Assembly: GCF_039871875.1 (NCBI RefSeq)
Contig: NZ_JBDPMD010000003.1
Span: forward strand, 186,001 to 250,000
Direction of reading: 5' to 3'
DNA: 64,000 bases
From: Sphaerisporangium sp039871875
Lineage (GTDB): Bacteria > Actinomycetota > Actinomycetes > Streptosporangiales > Streptosporangiaceae
The notes below the pieces were generated by a model. That model had not been told where the DNA came from and did not search any database. It worked only from the letters and a program-made list of their open reading frames with translations. Numbering within the stretch: the first letter of the stretch is position 1; every line of letters starts with the position of its first letter. The translations under genes were made by a program, and so were the position numbers. This document shows positions 24,249-32,244 of the stretch, in pieces.

Positions 24249-25162
24249 GTCGCGTACATCCCCCAGTGGTGCGGGGTCAGGGCGACGTCCGCCATGGTGC
24301 CGGGCACGAACATGCGGGCCCACGTGCCGCCGCCGCGCTCGGGGGCGATGCGCTCCTGGAAGTACAGGTCGCGGACCTTCTCGTCCTTCACGTGCAGCGA
24401 GAGCACCTTGTAGTAGGTGGCCAGCGACTTGAGGTGGATGAACCAGTGGATGCGGTCCGCGGTGCCGAAGGCCTCCTCGTAGACGAAGACCGTGGCCTCG
24501 CCCGGGAGGTTCTCGTTGATGGACTCGGCGGCCTCGCGGGCGAACGTGCGGCCCTCGGACCTGAAGTCGTAGTCGAGCAGCGCGGTGCGGTGCAGCAGCA
24601 CGCCGCAGTTGCCCGAGTGCAGGATCTGCTCGGCGGGCAGCGGCACCTGCTCGCGGGCGCCGGGCAGCCCGGTGATCGGGCCCTGCTGGGTGTACTGCGC
24701 GGTGCTGCGCTCGCGCTCGCCGTCCACCTTGGTGCCGTACATGCCCCAGAACTGCGGCATCAGCACGGTCTCCCGCATGCTGCCGTCCACGAACATCTGG
24801 TCCCAGCCGCGGCCCTCCTCGGGCTCCGGCCTGGACACGTTCTCCCGGTACTCCTCGTCGGCGGTGCCCATGTGCACCATGGCCTCGTAGGCGTCCAGGG
24901 AGCTGAGGTGGATGAGCCAGTGCAGTTTGTCCTTGGTGCCGAACGTCTCCTCGTACACGTACACGCTCGCGACGCCCACCTGCTTGGCGGTGACGACCTC
25001 GGCCATCATGCGGGCGAACTTGCGGCCCTCGGCGTGGAAGCCGTTCTTGAGCTGCGCCGTACGCTCGACGATCACCCCGGCGTTCCCGGAATTGAGGAGG
25101 TCCGCGGCGGGGACCGAGGTCTGCTGCTCGGCCGGCGGTATGACCGGACTCGGATTTGTCAT
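24245..25162 (-). CDS. Duplicated-domain protein, DUF6039-like, in the chlorination operon
   Basis: Protein of 305 aa made of two similar halves (about 20-150 and 165-300). Each half has a GNxGVxxxRTA start, an EGRxFAR segment, a VYxYEExFGTxDxxHWxIHLxSL centre, and an end like FVxGxM...WGMY. This looks like a tandem alpha+beta-barrel fold; I believe the family is DUF6039 but cannot confirm. No catalytic set is known to me. It is the first gene of the operon leading into the A-PCP, halogenase and SyrC-like genes (ATGA overlap with the A-PCP), and sits 61 bp behind a CRP/FNR-type palindrome with a TAGCGT -10 box. A binding, protective or tailoring role is possible. Confidence 0.75.
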   Translation of the reverse strand: MTNPSPVIPPAEQQTSVPAADLLNSGNAGVIVERTAQLKNGFHAEGRKFARMMAEVVTAKQVGVASVYVYEETFGTKDKLHWLIHLSSLDAYEAMVHMGTADEEYRENVSRPEPEEGRGWDQMFVDGSMRETVLMPQFWGMYGTKVDGERERSTAQYTQQGPITGLPGAREQVPLPAEQILHSGNCGVLLHRTALLDYDFRSEGRTFAREAAESINENLPGEATVFVYEEAFGTADRIHWFIHLKSLATYYKVLSLHVKDEKVRDLYFQERIAPERGGGTWARMFVPGTMADVALTPHHWGMYAT

Positions 25163-25195
25163 CGCTTGGACTCCGTCTTTTCTCGGCTGTTCGTC

Positions 25196-25238
25196 ACGCT
25201 AACCAGGGCCGCGCGCGCCGCCTGCTCAATACTGAGCA
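25196..25238 (-). promoter_or_regulatory. CRP/FNR-type operator and -10 box before the chlorination operon
   Basis: Palindrome TGCTCA-N4-TGAGCA at 25223-25238 (centre 25230.5). Reading leftward, a -10 box TAGCGT lies at 25201-25196, giving a start near 25189, about 41.5 bp from the palindrome centre. That is the class II position for CRP/FNR activators. Expected to drive DUF6039-like, A-PCP, halogenase and SyrC-like genes. Confidence 0.75.
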
Positions 25239-25244
25239 GGGCCC

Positions 25245-26621
25245 TCACAGCGGGATGTTTGTGTGGCGGCCCCGCGAGGGCAGGGCGTCGAGCAGCGCGC
25301 CGGCGATCCTGCCGCGGGTGTCCTTGGGGTCGATGACCTCGTCCACCACGCCGATCTCGACGGCCTTGGCGACGCCGCCGGCCTCGCGTTCCTGCTGGGT
25401 GATGAGCCTGCGGCGCAGTTCCTCCCTGCGGCCCGCCGGGACGGCCCGCAGCTTCTTGCGGTGGAGGATGTCCACCGCGGCCGGGGCACCCATGACGGCG
25501 ACCTCGGCGGACGGCCACGCGAAGACCGCCGACGCGCCGAGCGCCCGGGAGTTCATGGCGACGTAGGCGCCGCCGTAGGACTTCCGGGTCACCAGGGTGA
25601 CGCGGGGCACCACGGCCTCGGCGAACGCGTGCAGCAGCTTGGCGCCGCGCCGCACCACGCCGTCCCACTCCTGCTTGACGCCGGGCAGGTAGCCGGGCAC
25701 GTCCACCACCACGACGAGCGGGACGCCGAGCGAGTCGCACATCCGCACGAACCGGGCGGCCTTCTCCGCGCTCGCCGCGTCGAGGCAGCCGCCCTTGCGC
25801 AGCGGGTTGTTGGCGAGCACGCCGACCGTCCGGGTCGCGAGCCGCGCCAGCGTGGTCACCATGTTGGGCGCCCACCTGGGGTGCAGCTCGACCCCGGGGC
25901 CGTCGACCAGGCCGTCCACCAGGGGGCGGACGTCGTAGGCGCGGCGGGGCCTGCTCGGCAGGAGCTTGCCGAGGTCGATCCGGTCGGTGACGTGGTCCAG
26001 CCGGAACGTGCCGGGGTCGGCGAGCAGCGCGGTGACGCGCCGGGTCTCGGCCATCGCCTCGTCGTCGCACGAGGTGACGACGTGCGCGACCCCGCTGCGG
26101 CGGCTGTGCGTCTCCGGGCCGCCGAGGACCTCCATGTCCACGTCCTCGCCGGTGACCTCACGCACCACGTCGGGGCCGGTGACGAAGATGCGCCCGCCCT
26201 CGCTCATGACCACGATGTCGGTGAGCGCCGGCCCGTAGGCGGCGCCGCCCGCGGCCGGGCCGAGCACCAGGGAGATCTGCGGCACCACGCCGGACGCGCG
26301 CACCATCGCCGCGAACATGCGCCCGACGCCGTGCAGCGCGGTGACACCGTCCCCGAGCCGCGCACCGCCGGAGTGCCACACGCCGACGACCGGGATCCGT
26401 TCCGCGACGGCGAAGTCGATGGTCTCGACGATGCGGTCGCAGCCCTCCGGGCCGAGGGCACCGCCCATGCGGGCCGGGTCGGTGGCGAACGCGGCGACCG
26501 GGCAGCCCGCCACGAGGCCCCGGGCGCCGGTGACGCCGCAGGAGTCGTCGCCGGGCAGCGGCGCCAGGGTGCCCTCGTCGAACAACGCGCCCAGCCGGGC
26601 CCTCGGATCACGCTCCTCCAT
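25245..26621 (-). CDS. Acyl-CoA carboxylase beta (carboxyltransferase) subunit
   Basis: Carboxyltransferase subunit that moves CO2 from carboxybiotin onto acetyl- or propionyl-CoA, 458 aa. Both crotonase-like halves are present: GGALGPEGCDRIVETIDFAV and GPAAGGAAYGPALTDIV, then LVVVVDVPGYLPGVKQEW and TRKSYGGAYVAMNSR. Usual PccB/AccB subunits are 510-540 aa; this one is shorter mainly at the N-terminus. The biotin carboxylase/BCCP (alpha) subunit is not in the window and may come from the primary pool. It starts 6 bp after the P450 stop. Likely role: methylmalonyl-CoA supply, the substrate of LnmK-type enzymes, or malonyl-CoA for the PKS. Confidence 0.85.
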   Translation of the reverse strand: MEERDPRARLGALFDEGTLAPLPGDDSCGVTGARGLVAGCPVAAFATDPARMGGALGPEGCDRIVETIDFAVAERIPVVGVWHSGGARLGDGVTALHGVGRMFAAMVRASGVVPQISLVLGPAAGGAAYGPALTDIVVMSEGGRIFVTGPDVVREVTGEDVDMEVLGGPETHSRRSGVAHVVTSCDDEAMAETRRVTALLADPGTFRLDHVTDRIDLGKLLPSRPRRAYDVRPLVDGLVDGPGVELHPRWAPNMVTTLARLATRTVGVLANNPLRKGGCLDAASAEKAARFVRMCDSLGVPLVVVVDVPGYLPGVKQEWDGVVRRGAKLLHAFAEAVVPRVTLVTRKSYGGAYVAMNSRALGASAVFAWPSAEVAVMGAPAAVDILHRKKLRAVPAGRREELRRRLITQQEREAGGVAKAVEIGVVDEVIDPKDTRGRIAGALLDALPSRGRHTNIPL

Positions 26622-26627
26622 GGGGGT

Positions 26628-27842
26628 TCACCACGTCACGGGCAGCTCGTGCACGCCGTACACGAACATGTCGAAGCGGAACTTCACCTGCTCCACCGGG
26701 ATCGCGAGCCGCAGGCCCGGGATACGGTCGAACAGCGTGGACCAGGCGGCTTCGAGCTGGGCACGGGCGAGGATCTGGCCCATGCACTGGTGGATGCCGT
26801 AGCCGAAGGAGAAGTGGTCGTGCCGCTCGCGGTCGAAGTCCAGCCGGTCGGGGCACTCGAACACCGACTCGTCGCGGTTGGCGGAGGCGACCACCACCAC
26901 GACACCGTCCCCCTTCTTGATGAGCTGCCCGCCCACCTCGACGTCCTCGGTGGCAGCGCGGCGCAGGCCGTAGTCGATGACGGTCTGGTGGCGGATGATC
27001 TCCTCGACGGCGTCGGGCAGCTTCGCGGGGTCGGCGCGCAGCTCGGCCACCCGGTCGGGGTTCTCCAGCAGGGCCACGGTCCCGGAGCCGATCTGGTTGG
27101 CGATGGTCTCGTACCCGGCGACCATGAGCAGGGTCGCGATGCCCACGACCTCCTCGCGGCTCACCCCGGCCTCCTCGCGGCGGGCGCCGAGACGGCTCAG
27201 CACGTCGTCGGCCGGCTCGGCCTCCTTCACGGCCACCAGCTTGTCCAGGTAGGTCTTCAGGTCGTCGCGCACCTGGATGCGCCGCCGGGGGTCCACGCTC
27301 TGGTCGCCGATGACCTTGGTGGTCTCGTGGAAGTACTCACGGTCCTCGTACGGCACGCCGAGCAGCTCGGTGATCACCATCGAGGGCAGCGGCAGCGCGA
27401 GGGACGTCACCAGGTCCACCGGCGGGGTGCGGGCCGCCATGTCGTCCACCAGCGTCCGCGCGATGTCCTGGATGGCCGGGCGCAGCGCCTCGACGCGCCT
27501 GCGGGTGAACTCCGGCTGCAGGATGCGGCGCAGCCGGGAGTGGTCGGGCGGGTCCATGCGGATGAACGTGCCCGGGCCCGGCGGCTTCGCGGTGAGCCGC
27601 GCCGGGAACCCCGGGGTGGAGAAGTCGGAGCTGAACCGGGGGTCGCCGAGGATGGTCTGCGCGTCCGCGTACCGCGTCACCAGCCACACCACGCTGCCGT
27701 CGAAGTCCAGCGTGATGCGGGTGATGGGACGCTCGGCGCGGAACCGGCCGTACTCGGCGGGCGGGTCGAGGGGGCAGGACCTGGCCCTGTCCATGGGATA
27801 GGTGTCGGGGAGCCTCGCGGCGTCGATGTCGGCAGCGTCCAT
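26628..27842 (-). CDS. Cytochrome P450 monooxygenase
   Basis: Soluble bacterial P450 of 404 aa. Heme ligand motif FSFGYGIHQCMGQ, I-helix MVAGYETIAN (Glu-Thr proton relay), K-helix EEIIR. Probably a tailoring hydroxylase or oxidase of the polyketide; leinamycin has LnmA and LnmZ P450s. Redox partners are not seen nearby. Its ATG (27842) lies 41.5 bp from the centre of a CRP/FNR-type palindrome with no clear ribosome site, so a leaderless mRNA is possible. The carboxylase gene follows 6 bp downstream. Confidence 0.92.
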   Translation of the reverse strand: MDAADIDAARLPDTYPMDRARSCPLDPPAEYGRFRAERPITRITLDFDGSVVWLVTRYADAQTILGDPRFSSDFSTPGFPARLTAKPPGPGTFIRMDPPDHSRLRRILQPEFTRRRVEALRPAIQDIARTLVDDMAARTPPVDLVTSLALPLPSMVITELLGVPYEDREYFHETTKVIGDQSVDPRRRIQVRDDLKTYLDKLVAVKEAEPADDVLSRLGARREEAGVSREEVVGIATLLMVAGYETIANQIGSGTVALLENPDRVAELRADPAKLPDAVEEIIRHQTVIDYGLRRAATEDVEVGGQLIKKGDGVVVVVASANRDESVFECPDRLDFDRERHDHFSFGYGIHQCMGQILARAQLEAAWSTLFDRIPGLRLAIPVEQVKFRFDMFVYGVHELPVTW

Positions 27843-27848
27843 GGCCTC

Positions 27849-27891
27849 AGCATCGGCCGCGCGCGGCGGCCGGTCTGCTCAACACTGAGCA
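27849..27891 (-). promoter_or_regulatory. CRP/FNR-type operator before the P450 gene
   Basis: Palindrome TGCTCA-N4-TGAGCA at 27876-27891 (centre 27883.5). A weak -10 box GATGCT occupies 27854-27849, at the same distance from the centre as in the chlorination operon. The predicted start falls on the P450 ATG itself. Confidence 0.65.
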
Positions 27892-27912
27892 CGCGGGCGA
27901 CCGGCACACGAA

Positions 27913-27940
27913 AGCGGCGGGACGTTCTCGTCCCGCCGCT
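27913..27940 (-). terminator. Hairpin after the DHA2 exporter gene
   Basis: Perfect 12-bp stem (AGCGGCGGGACG at 27913-27924 with its complement at 27929-27940) and a TTCT loop, 15 bp after the exporter stop in the leftward direction. It separates the exporter from the P450 operon, which has its own operator. Confidence 0.7.
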
Positions 27941-27954
27941 GTACCGCCGTTCCG

Positions 27955-29472
27955 TCAGGCGGTGACCGTCTTGCCCTCGCGGCCCTTGCCCGCGGCCTTC
28001 TTGGCCATGGACATGTCGCGCAGCGGGACCTCCTTGAGGAAGAAGGTGGCGACAAGCCCGGCGCACACCGCGATCGCGGAGATCAGGAACACGTCGTGCA
28101 GGGCGCCCGCGAGCTGCTCGGGCGACACGCCGCCGCCACCGAGGACGCCGGACTGGCCCCGCACGCCGACCTGGCCGGTGAGGATGGACCCGAGGATGGC
28201 CAGCGACACCGGGCCGGCGAACATCCGCCAGAACTGGATCTGGCTGGTCCCCGCACCCATCTGGCTCATCGGGATCGCGCTCTGCACCACGGCGGTCGCC
28301 ATCGGGAAGGCGATGCCGATGCCCACACCGATCAGGACCATCGCGACGATCGGCACGACCTGGCCGGTGTGCGGGCCGACCGTGGACAACATCCACAACC
28401 CCGCCACGATGGCCAGCATCGCGAAGACCGCGAGGTAGCGGTAGTGCGCCATGGCGGTCATCGCCTTGCCCGCGATCGGGCCGACCAGCATCAGGCCGAG
28501 CGTCATCGGGATGAGCAGGGTGCCCGAGTGCGTCGCGGAGACGCCGAGGACGCCCTGGTAGAGCAGCGGCACGTAGAACGTGACGCCCATCATGGCGAAC
28601 GCGGAGAAGAACGCCACCACGACCATGACGGCGAACTGGTTGGTGCGGAACATGGGGAACGGCACGAGCGGGTTCGCGGCCCGGCGCGTCTCGACCAGGA
28701 AGAACACCCCCAGCAGCAGCGCCCCACCGATGATCAGCGACAACACCTCGGGGGACGTCCAGGCGTGGCCGTCGCCGGTGAGGGTGAGGCCGATCAGGAT
28801 CGGCACCACACCCGCAACCAGCGTGACGACGCCGGCGAAGTCGATGTCACGCCAGCTCGCGCCGGAACGCACGAACGGCACGCCGACGACCACCGCGAGG
28901 ATGGCGAGCAGGCCGAGCGGCACGTTGACGTAGAAGACCCACCGCCAGCTCCAGGCGTCCGTGATGAACCCGCCGAGCGGCGGCCCGACGACCATGCTGA
29001 GGCCGGCGACACCGAAGAACAGGCCCTGCATCTGGGTGCGGCGCTCAGGCGTGTAGATGTCGGCGAGCAGCGTGAAGATGTTGGCCATCAGGATGCCGCC
29101 GAACAGGCCCGCGAGGCCGCGGAAACCGACGAGCTGGGGCATCGTCTGGGCGAACCCGCACAGCCAGGAGGCGATCACGAAGCCCGCGAGGCCCACCAGC
29201 AGCACCGGTTTGCGGCCGAACATGTCACCGAGCTTGCCCGCGATCGGCACGACCACCGCGGCGGCGACGGCGTAGGAGACCCCGACCCAGGCGTACAGGC
29301 TGAGGCCGTTCAGGTCGTCGGCGATGCGCGGCATGGCCGCGCCCACCACGGACACATCGATCGACGCGAGGGCGAGTGCCAGGATCGCGCCGATCGTCGC
29401 GATGAGCTGGACGCGGGGTGACACCTCCTGGGGTGCGGCGCGCCCACCTCTACTCATGTCGGACTGGCTCAC
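27955..29472 (-). CDS. MFS exporter, DHA2 (EmrB/QacA) family
   Basis: Proton-driven drug exporter of 505 aa with about 14 hydrophobic helices. The DHA2 signatures are LALASIDVSVVGAAMPRI in helix 1, the helix 2-3 loop GKLGDMFGRKPVLLVG, and motif C around VVGPPLGGFIT. It starts at a GTG (29472) nine bases after GGGAGG. The C-terminal tail is Lys/Gly-rich and cytoplasmic. Probably the product's self-resistance pump (LnmY in leinamycin is also an MFS protein). A CRP/FNR-type palindrome lies 128 bp upstream, in the divergent region shared with the acyl-AMP ligase gene, but is placed for the ligase. Confidence 0.9.
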   Translation of the reverse strand: MSQSDMSRGGRAAPQEVSPRVQLIATIGAILALALASIDVSVVGAAMPRIADDLNGLSLYAWVGVSYAVAAAVVVPIAGKLGDMFGRKPVLLVGLAGFVIASWLCGFAQTMPQLVGFRGLAGLFGGILMANIFTLLADIYTPERRTQMQGLFFGVAGLSMVVGPPLGGFITDAWSWRWVFYVNVPLGLLAILAVVVGVPFVRSGASWRDIDFAGVVTLVAGVVPILIGLTLTGDGHAWTSPEVLSLIIGGALLLGVFFLVETRRAANPLVPFPMFRTNQFAVMVVVAFFSAFAMMGVTFYVPLLYQGVLGVSATHSGTLLIPMTLGLMLVGPIAGKAMTAMAHYRYLAVFAMLAIVAGLWMLSTVGPHTGQVVPIVAMVLIGVGIGIAFPMATAVVQSAIPMSQMGAGTSQIQFWRMFAGPVSLAILGSILTGQVGVRGQSGVLGGGGVSPEQLAGALHDVFLISAIAVCAGLVATFFLKEVPLRDMSMAKKAAGKGREGKTVTA

Positions 29473-29599
29473 CGGCCATCGCCTCCCTAACGATTCCGTG
29501 TCTGCCTTCGCGTAGTCGTCCGAGTACCTGATGTGCTCGAATGCCCGGCGTACGCGGGCGTATTCATCACCCAGCTAACGGCCCCGGTGGCACGTGGTC

Positions 29600-29643
29600 T
29601 GCTCAACAGTGAGCATCGGGAGGCGGCGGCCGATTCCTAGCAT
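29600..29643 (+). promoter_or_regulatory. CRP/FNR-type operator and -10 box before the acyl-AMP ligase gene
   Basis: Palindrome TGCTCA-N4-TGAGCA at 29600-29615 (centre 29607.5), followed rightward by a -10 box TAGCAT at 29638-29643. The predicted start is at or next to the ATG at 29651, which has no ribosome site, so a leaderless mRNA under class II activation is likely. It may also affect the divergent exporter. Confidence 0.7.
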
Positions 29644-29650
29644 CGACGGC

Positions 29651-31078
29651 ATGACGACCCTGCCGGAACTGGTCGCGGGCCGCGACGACGACCTCGTGGC
29701 GCTCACCGTGGACGGCGACCGCTCCCTGACGTCCGGGCAGTGGCTCCGCGCGTCAGAAGCCGCCGCCGCGCACCTGCCCGCGTCCCGCGTCGCCCTGCTG
29801 CACGACGACGCCGACTGGATCACCCACGCCGTCGCCGGCCTCGCCGTCCGCATGGCCGGCGGCACGGTCGTCGCCCTGTCCCCGCATCTCTCCCGGGCCG
29901 ACCTGCGCGCCCGCATGGAGCGGTGCGAGGTCGCGGGCCTGCTGCACGGCGACGGCGTGAAGCCACCGCCGTCCGGCGTCTGGACCGCGTCCCCCGAGAC
30001 GTTGCCCACCCTGGACGTCCCCGGCGCCGGCCACCCGTCGCCGCCCCGCGACGACGACCTCGCCGAGATCATCTACACCTCGGGCACCACCGGCACCCCC
30101 AAGCCGGTCGCGGTGACCCACGGCAACCTGACCTTCGGCCACGAGGGCCGCGGCCGCCTGTTCACCGGCGTCGACGGCGTCCTGGCCGCCGTCCCCATCG
30201 GCACCAACGCCGGCCACAGCGCGATCATGACCGCCATGACCGCCCCCACGACCGTCCACGTCCTCAGCCGCCAGGACCCCAAGACCGTCGCCCAGGCGAT
30301 CGAGAAGCTCCAGGTCTCCATGGCCATAGTGCCCCCCTCCACCGCGACCCGCATGGTCGCCCTGGCCCTGCACGAACGCCACGACCTGACCCGCCTGAAG
30401 ATCCTCATGCTCGGCTCGGCCCCCGTCCCGATGGCCACGGTGTCCGCCCTCTCCGAAGCCCTCCCCACCACCACGATCGTCCTCGGCTACGGCTCCACGG
30501 AATCCGCCCCCGCCTTCGTCAGCCGCCCCATCCCCCCTGGCACCCCGCTGACCGACCACCTGGGCACCCCGAGCGCCGGCACCGACCTGACCATCACCTC
30601 ACCCACCGGCGAGGAACTCCCTCCCGGCCAACTCGGCGAGATCCGCCTCCGCTCCGCCGCCCCCCACCGCTCCTACTACAAGGACCCGGAAACGTCCGCG
30701 AAGGTCTGGCAAGACGGCTGGACCAAAATGGGCGACCTGGGCCACCTCGACCCCGAAGGCAACCTCCACTTCTTCGACCGCGCCTCCGACACCATCCCCA
30801 CCCCCGACGGCCCCCTGGTCTCCTCCCTACGAGTGGAACACGCCCTCCTCTGGCACCCCGCCGTAGCCGAAGCCGCCGCCGTCCACGGCCCCGACGGCGT
30901 GACCGCCGCCGTGATCCTCCGCACCGCCACCGACCTCAAATCCCTGGAAAAAACCGCCGCCACCCACCTGGCCCCCCACGAACGCCCAGCCAGAATCACC
31001 CTGGTCGACTCCCTCCCCCGCGGCCCCATCGGCAAGACCTTGAAGCGGGAACTCCGCCGGCAACTGTCCCCGAACTAG
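29651..31078 (+). CDS. ANL-superfamily acyl-AMP/acyl-CoA ligase
   Basis: Adenylate-forming ligase of 475 aa. Core motifs: YTSGTTGTPKPVAVTH (P-loop), VLGYGSTESAP (A5), GDLGHLDPEGNLHFFDR (A8 hinge) and PRGPIGKTLKREL (A10 Lys). It has no carrier domain. It is shorter than most FadD or 4-coumarate ligases, with a compact N-lobe. The substrate (an acid passed to CoA or a carrier protein) cannot be told; leinamycin has a CoA-ligase-like gene, LnmW. Transcribed rightward, alone, behind a cluster-type palindrome. The 219 bp between its stop and the next, convergent gene show no hairpin I trust. Confidence 0.85.
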   Translation: MTTLPELVAGRDDDLVALTVDGDRSLTSGQWLRASEAAAAHLPASRVALLHDDADWITHAVAGLAVRMAGGTVVALSPHLSRADLRARMERCEVAGLLHGDGVKPPPSGVWTASPETLPTLDVPGAGHPSPPRDDDLAEIIYTSGTTGTPKPVAVTHGNLTFGHEGRGRLFTGVDGVLAAVPIGTNAGHSAIMTAMTAPTTVHVLSRQDPKTVAQAIEKLQVSMAIVPPSTATRMVALALHERHDLTRLKILMLGSAPVPMATVSALSEALPTTTIVLGYGSTESAPAFVSRPIPPGTPLTDHLGTPSAGTDLTITSPTGEELPPGQLGEIRLRSAAPHRSYYKDPETSAKVWQDGWTKMGDLGHLDPEGNLHFFDRASDTIPTPDGPLVSSLRVEHALLWHPAVAEAAAVHGPDGVTAAVILRTATDLKSLEKTAATHLAPHERPARITLVDSLPRGPIGKTLKRELRRQLSPN

Positions 31079-31296
31079 TCCACACCGGCACTACGCATCC
31101 CATTCCCCCGGCCCCACCGCTGTCGCCCTTTGAAATGGTGCCTTCGGCGCAGTTTTCTCTAGGGCGGCCCTCATCGCACCCACACCCCACCGCCGCGCAC
31201 GCCACGGTCACACCTCCCGCCCGACAGGCGTGGCCCCCACCGGCCGCAACGGACTTGGCTCGCACTGCCGAACACCGTCAGCGCCAGGCAAGCGAG

Positions 31297-31701
31297 TCAC
31301 CACCTGATCTCAAACCAAACCGTTCGATGCGTACCGGCCTGCTCCCACCCCCACGCCGAAGACAGCTCCCGGACCAGCCACAAGCCACGACCGCTCTCGC
31401 TCAGCAGGTCAACCGGCACCGGATCCCGCGGCGCACTTTCGGCCGACCCCTCATCGACCACTTCCACCCGCACCGTCTCTCCGTCGTCGAACACCCGCAA
31501 CCTCACCGCGCCACCCAGCCTGCGCCCCGACTCCGAATACTTCACCGCATTGGCCACCAGTTCCCCAGCCAGCAGCTCGACGTCATTCACCTCGCAACGC
31601 CCTGCCTGCCACAGCACCATGCGGACATAGGCCCGTGCGATGGAGACCGAGCTGAGCTTGCCGAGAAGCTCAACAGAGCCGACTGGGTCAATGGTCCTCA
31701 C
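31297..31701 (-). CDS. RsbW-like ATP-binding protein (anti-sigma kinase family)
   Basis: Small HATPase protein of 134 aa of the RsbW/SpoIIAB-like group common in actinomycetes. The N-box is ELLAGELVANAVKYS and the G-boxes include VEVVDEGS and LLSESGRGLWLV. It would bind or phosphorylate a partner, often a sigma or anti-anti-sigma factor, but no such partner is adjacent. Its ATG overlaps the stop of the upstream small gene (ATGA, 31698-31701). With the divergent XRE/DUF397 pair it forms a WhiJ/AbaA-like regulatory locus. Confidence 0.85.
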   Translation of the reverse strand: MRTIDPVGSVELLGKLSSVSIARAYVRMVLWQAGRCEVNDVELLAGELVANAVKYSESGRRLGGAVRLRVFDDGETVRVEVVDEGSAESAPRDPVPVDLLSESGRGLWLVRELSSAWGWEQAGTHRTVWFEIRW

Positions 31702-32030
31702 TGCGCCGCCTCCCAGACACGGTCGGCCGCGTCGTCACTCAGCACCCACACCCGCTGACCGTCGCCGCGTCCCCAGGTGTAGACCCACCTCCCCTTGCTG
31801 GAGAAAGCCATGACCCGCAGCGGAGAAGACATCCGCTGAACGAGCAATACCGGCTCGGACCGCAACGGCAGATCGATCGAGGTTCGCAGCCCTCGCCTGT
31901 TCAGGCTCCAAGCCAGCCGAACCAGGTGGTGGTACTGCTGCTCCCTCTCCGCCCCAGAGAGGCGCACAGTGGTCGACGGTGTGCCGCTCTTCTTGCGCAT
32001 ATGATGACGCCTTAGATCCTGATCTGTCAC
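31698..32030 (-). CDS. Small hypothetical protein in a WhiJ-like locus
   Basis: Basic protein of about 110 aa, no family I can name. Features: a charged N-terminus (MRKKSGTP inside), VRLSGAEREQQYHHLVRLAW, and a compact beta-like C-terminus (GRWVYTWGRGDGQRVWVLSD). I prefer the GTG at 32030, with GGAG six bases upstream, over the ATG at 32042, which has no ribosome site. It overlaps the RsbW-like gene by ATGA, so the two are coupled. Similar small genes often precede such kinases in Streptomyces and relatives. Confidence 0.65.
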   Translation of the reverse strand: MTDQDLRRHHMRKKSGTPSTTVRLSGAEREQQYHHLVRLAWSLNRRGLRTSIDLPLRSEPVLLVQRMSSPLRVMAFSSKGRWVYTWGRGDGQRVWVLSDDAADRVWEAAQ

Positions 32031-32244
32031 TATCGACTCCATCTATGTGAGCGAGTTGTCGAGTTCCTAACGAGACTTCCGTGGCGGCCTGCCTGGTGTA
32101 CGCCTAGGATGCCGGTGATAGCACTCGCCGCGAGCAAGAGATTGAAGGACAGTTCGGCGACAGATAACCGCTGGCCATGTATAGGGTGTCATCAATTTGT
32201 AAGCGTGCGTCACCAGCATCTTCACGAAACGCTTGGAGTCGATC

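Noticed and set aside
27955..29472. Exporter gene as the main target of the 29600 palindrome
   Set aside because: The -10 box and spacing fit the rightward ligase gene; the distance to the exporter start is 128 bp with no matching box. A secondary effect stays possible.
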